A stretch of 64,000 nt of DNA from MGIIb-Q1 sp964342465 (GTDB lineage Archaea > Thermoplasmatota > Poseidoniia > Poseidoniales > Thalassarchaeaceae). The position numbers were made by a program, and so were the translations under genes. This document shows positions 62,962-64,000 of this stretch, piece after piece. The notes beneath the pieces are model-generated. The model did not search any database. It worked only from the letters and a program-made list of their open reading frames with translations, and was not told where the DNA came from. The first letter of the stretch is position 1. Each line of letters opens with the position of its first letter. The stretch lies in contig CAYFFQ010000008.1 in the NCBI GenBank assembly GCA_964342465.1, forward strand, positions 1 through 64,000, in the 5' to 3' direction.

Positions 62962-64000
62962 TCAGTAGCGTGGCACCGAGTTGTCAACCTGCCGCGACCA
63001 AGCGTGTATTCCACCAGAGAGGTTGAGGACAGCACGGGGGAAACCGGACTTTTTGATAGCCTTCGCCGCTCCCGCAGAACGGGCACCACTCCTGCAATAC
63101 ACCACGATGTCCCTTTCTTGGGGTAGTTCGCTCAATCTGCTCATCAACTGCAATATGTCGATGCGAGCTTCAGTCTGCGGGAGGCTCACAATTTCCGCTT
63201 CCATAGCATTCCTCACATCGAGCAGAAACGGATTCCAACCATTTTTTCTCAGTTCGACATATCGGTCGGGTCTGACCGAAGCGAGAGCACCGTCGAAGGG
63301 GTCGTTCACAGATTCCATTTCTGCGGTTGGAGTGGTTGTTCCGCTGACACCATCTTCTGATTCTCGCTCTCCCTGTGGACCACAGAATGCCTCCGAGGCC
63401 CCCGCTCGCGAGGTCAACCGCGTTGAAGTCGTCATTCCGCTGGCACCATCTTCTGATTCTCGCCCATCTTGTGTGCTACAATAGGCTTCCAAGGTGGTTA
63501 GTTCTGTGACCGGCTCCCTATCAGGAATGCTGCCCACCTTCAGAGTTCGGAAATCCATGTATTTTGCGTCGTAGATTAGTAATTTACCGGAAAGATTCTC
63601 ACCGATTCCGAGGACCAACTTCAGTGCTTCAGTAGCCTGAATGGAACCCACCACGGCGGGTAGGACTCCCAAGACACCTGCCTCCTCACATGATGGAACC
63701 GCCTCGGGGGGTGGCGGGTCGGGAAAGAGGTCACGATAGTTCGGTCCACCTTCATGGTTGAACAGAGATACCTGTCCTTCAAAACGGAAAATACTGCCAT
63801 ACACCCAAGGTTTCCCGAGCATTTCGCACGCGTCTGAGATGATGTATCGGGTCGGGATGTTGTCCACTCCATCGACCACCACATCATATTCTCCGAGAAT
63901 GTCGAGAGCATTGTCGGCTCCGAGTCGGCAGTTGTGGACCACCACCTCGACCTCTGGATTGATGCCTTTCAGACGCTCTGCTGCCGACTCGGCTTTCGCT
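62962..64000 (-). CDS. E1-like adenylyltransferase with rhodanese domain (MoeB/UbaA-MOCS3 type), truncated at the window edge
   Basis: The frame is open to the window end (KAESAAERLKGINPEVEVVV before the first internal start), so the N-terminal ATP-binding part is missing. The visible part has DVVVDGVDNIPTRYIISDAC, YGSIFRFEGQVSLF and EEAGVLGVLPAVVGSIQATE of the HesA/MoeB/ThiF fold, then a linker with a duplicated 32-residue unit, then a rhodanese domain with VVYCRSGARSAGAA (active-site Cys). Such proteins activate ubiquitin-like sulphur carriers for molybdopterin synthesis or tRNA thiolation. That fits the molybdenum enzymes in the window. Confidence 0.92.
   Translation of the reverse strand, partial: AKAESAAERLKGINPEVEVVVHNCRLGADNALDILGEYDVVVDGVDNIPTRYIISDACEMLGKPWVYGSIFRFEGQVSLFNHEGGPNYRDLFPDPPPPEAVPSCEEAGVLGVLPAVVGSIQATEALKLVLGIGENLSGKLLIYDAKYMDFRTLKVGSIPDREPVTELTTLEAYCSTQDGRESEDGASGMTTSTRLTSRAGASEAFCGPQGERESEDGVSGTTTPTAEMESVNDPFDGALASVRPDRYVELRKNGWNPFLLDVRNAMEAEIVSLPQTEARIDILQLMSRLSELPQERDIVVYCRSGARSAGAAKAIKKSGFPRAVLNLSGGIHAWSRQVDNSVPRY
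63341..63490. repeat. 96-bp in-frame duplication in the E1-rhodanese linker
   Basis: ccgctgacaccatcttctga at 63341 recurs as ccgctggcaccatcttctga at 63437. The encoded units both contain RESEDG followed by SG and TTT or TTS, and share EAYC/EAFC at the same place. The period is 32 codons. Confidence 0.85.

Overview
The window reads as a chromosome segment of an uncultured marine euryarchaeon, most likely Marine Group II (Candidatus Poseidoniia) or a close relative. The evidence is two bacterio-opsin-activator type (HTH_10) regulators, an archaeal shikimate operon (ADH synthase, dehydroquinate synthase II, GHMP-type shikimate kinase), lipoproteins with an AGCLGG lipobox, a PGF-type C-terminal anchor, thrombospondin-3-rich surface proteins, and bacterial-like genes (Vsr, acyltransferase, branched-chain dehydrogenase). 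Base composition is moderately GC-rich, except for an AT-rich patch at about 54.5-56.0 kb. Two runs of exactly 100 N (13739-13838 and 45084-45183) are scaffold placeholders, and both fall inside tandem repeats.

Layout. 0-7.3 kb: Vsr repair endonuclease and a small unknown gene, a secreted CxCH/choice-of-anchor-V-like protein, a SCO1-like lipoprotein, an unknown lipoprotein and a 1224-residue surface protein with thrombospondin-3 repeats and a cytoplasmic zinc ribbon. 7.6-15 kb: EF-hand membrane protein, DUF3147 protein, GFA-family zinc protein and a MacB/FtsX-type ABC exporter whose two genes flank a repeat array. 15-22.5 kb: HTH_10 regulator, endonuclease IV, then an overlapping operon of early and late archaeal shikimate genes ending in aspartate kinase, which makes the precursor of aspartate semialdehyde used by ADH synthase. 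23-29.5 kb: membrane protein, DUF58, MoxR ATPase, DUF4350 and a secreted protein. 29.5-34 kb: three-subunit molybdenum hydroxylase resembling 4-hydroxybenzoyl-CoA reductase; its likely maturation genes (xdhC, mocA) lie at 53-54.5 kb. 34-39 kb: a PlsC-like acyltransferase and a CD36-like two-membrane-span protein. 39-47 kb: branched-chain amino-acid ABC transporter with a tandem-duplicated binding protein, a fused LivH-LivM permease and two ATPases, followed by a second HTH_10 regulator. 48-52 kb: a giant polytopic membrane protein. 56-64 kb: acyl-CoA dehydrogenase, Na+/Ca2+ exchanger-type antiporter, fused 2-oxoacid dehydrogenase E1, a receiver-domain protein and an E1-like/rhodanese protein cut by the window edge. 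The Liv transporter, the 2-oxoacid dehydrogenase and the acyl-CoA dehydrogenase fit uptake and breakdown of branched-chain amino acids.

The most unusual aspect is repeat content. At least a dozen locus-specific tandem arrays (periods 13, 25, 36, about 60, 72, about 84 and 96 bp) sit between or inside genes. Several have periods divisible by three, lack stop codons, and form small ORFs that bridge adjacent genes of one operon with overlapping start and stop codons. Separately, two intergenic regions (38945-39139 and 52374-52605) are homologous. They share a core with a hairpin whose stem differs in sequence but keeps its pairing, suggesting a structured RNA or RNA-like element. Each is followed by a dispersed hairpin-rich repeat that also forms an 84-bp array at 47.9-48.3 kb.
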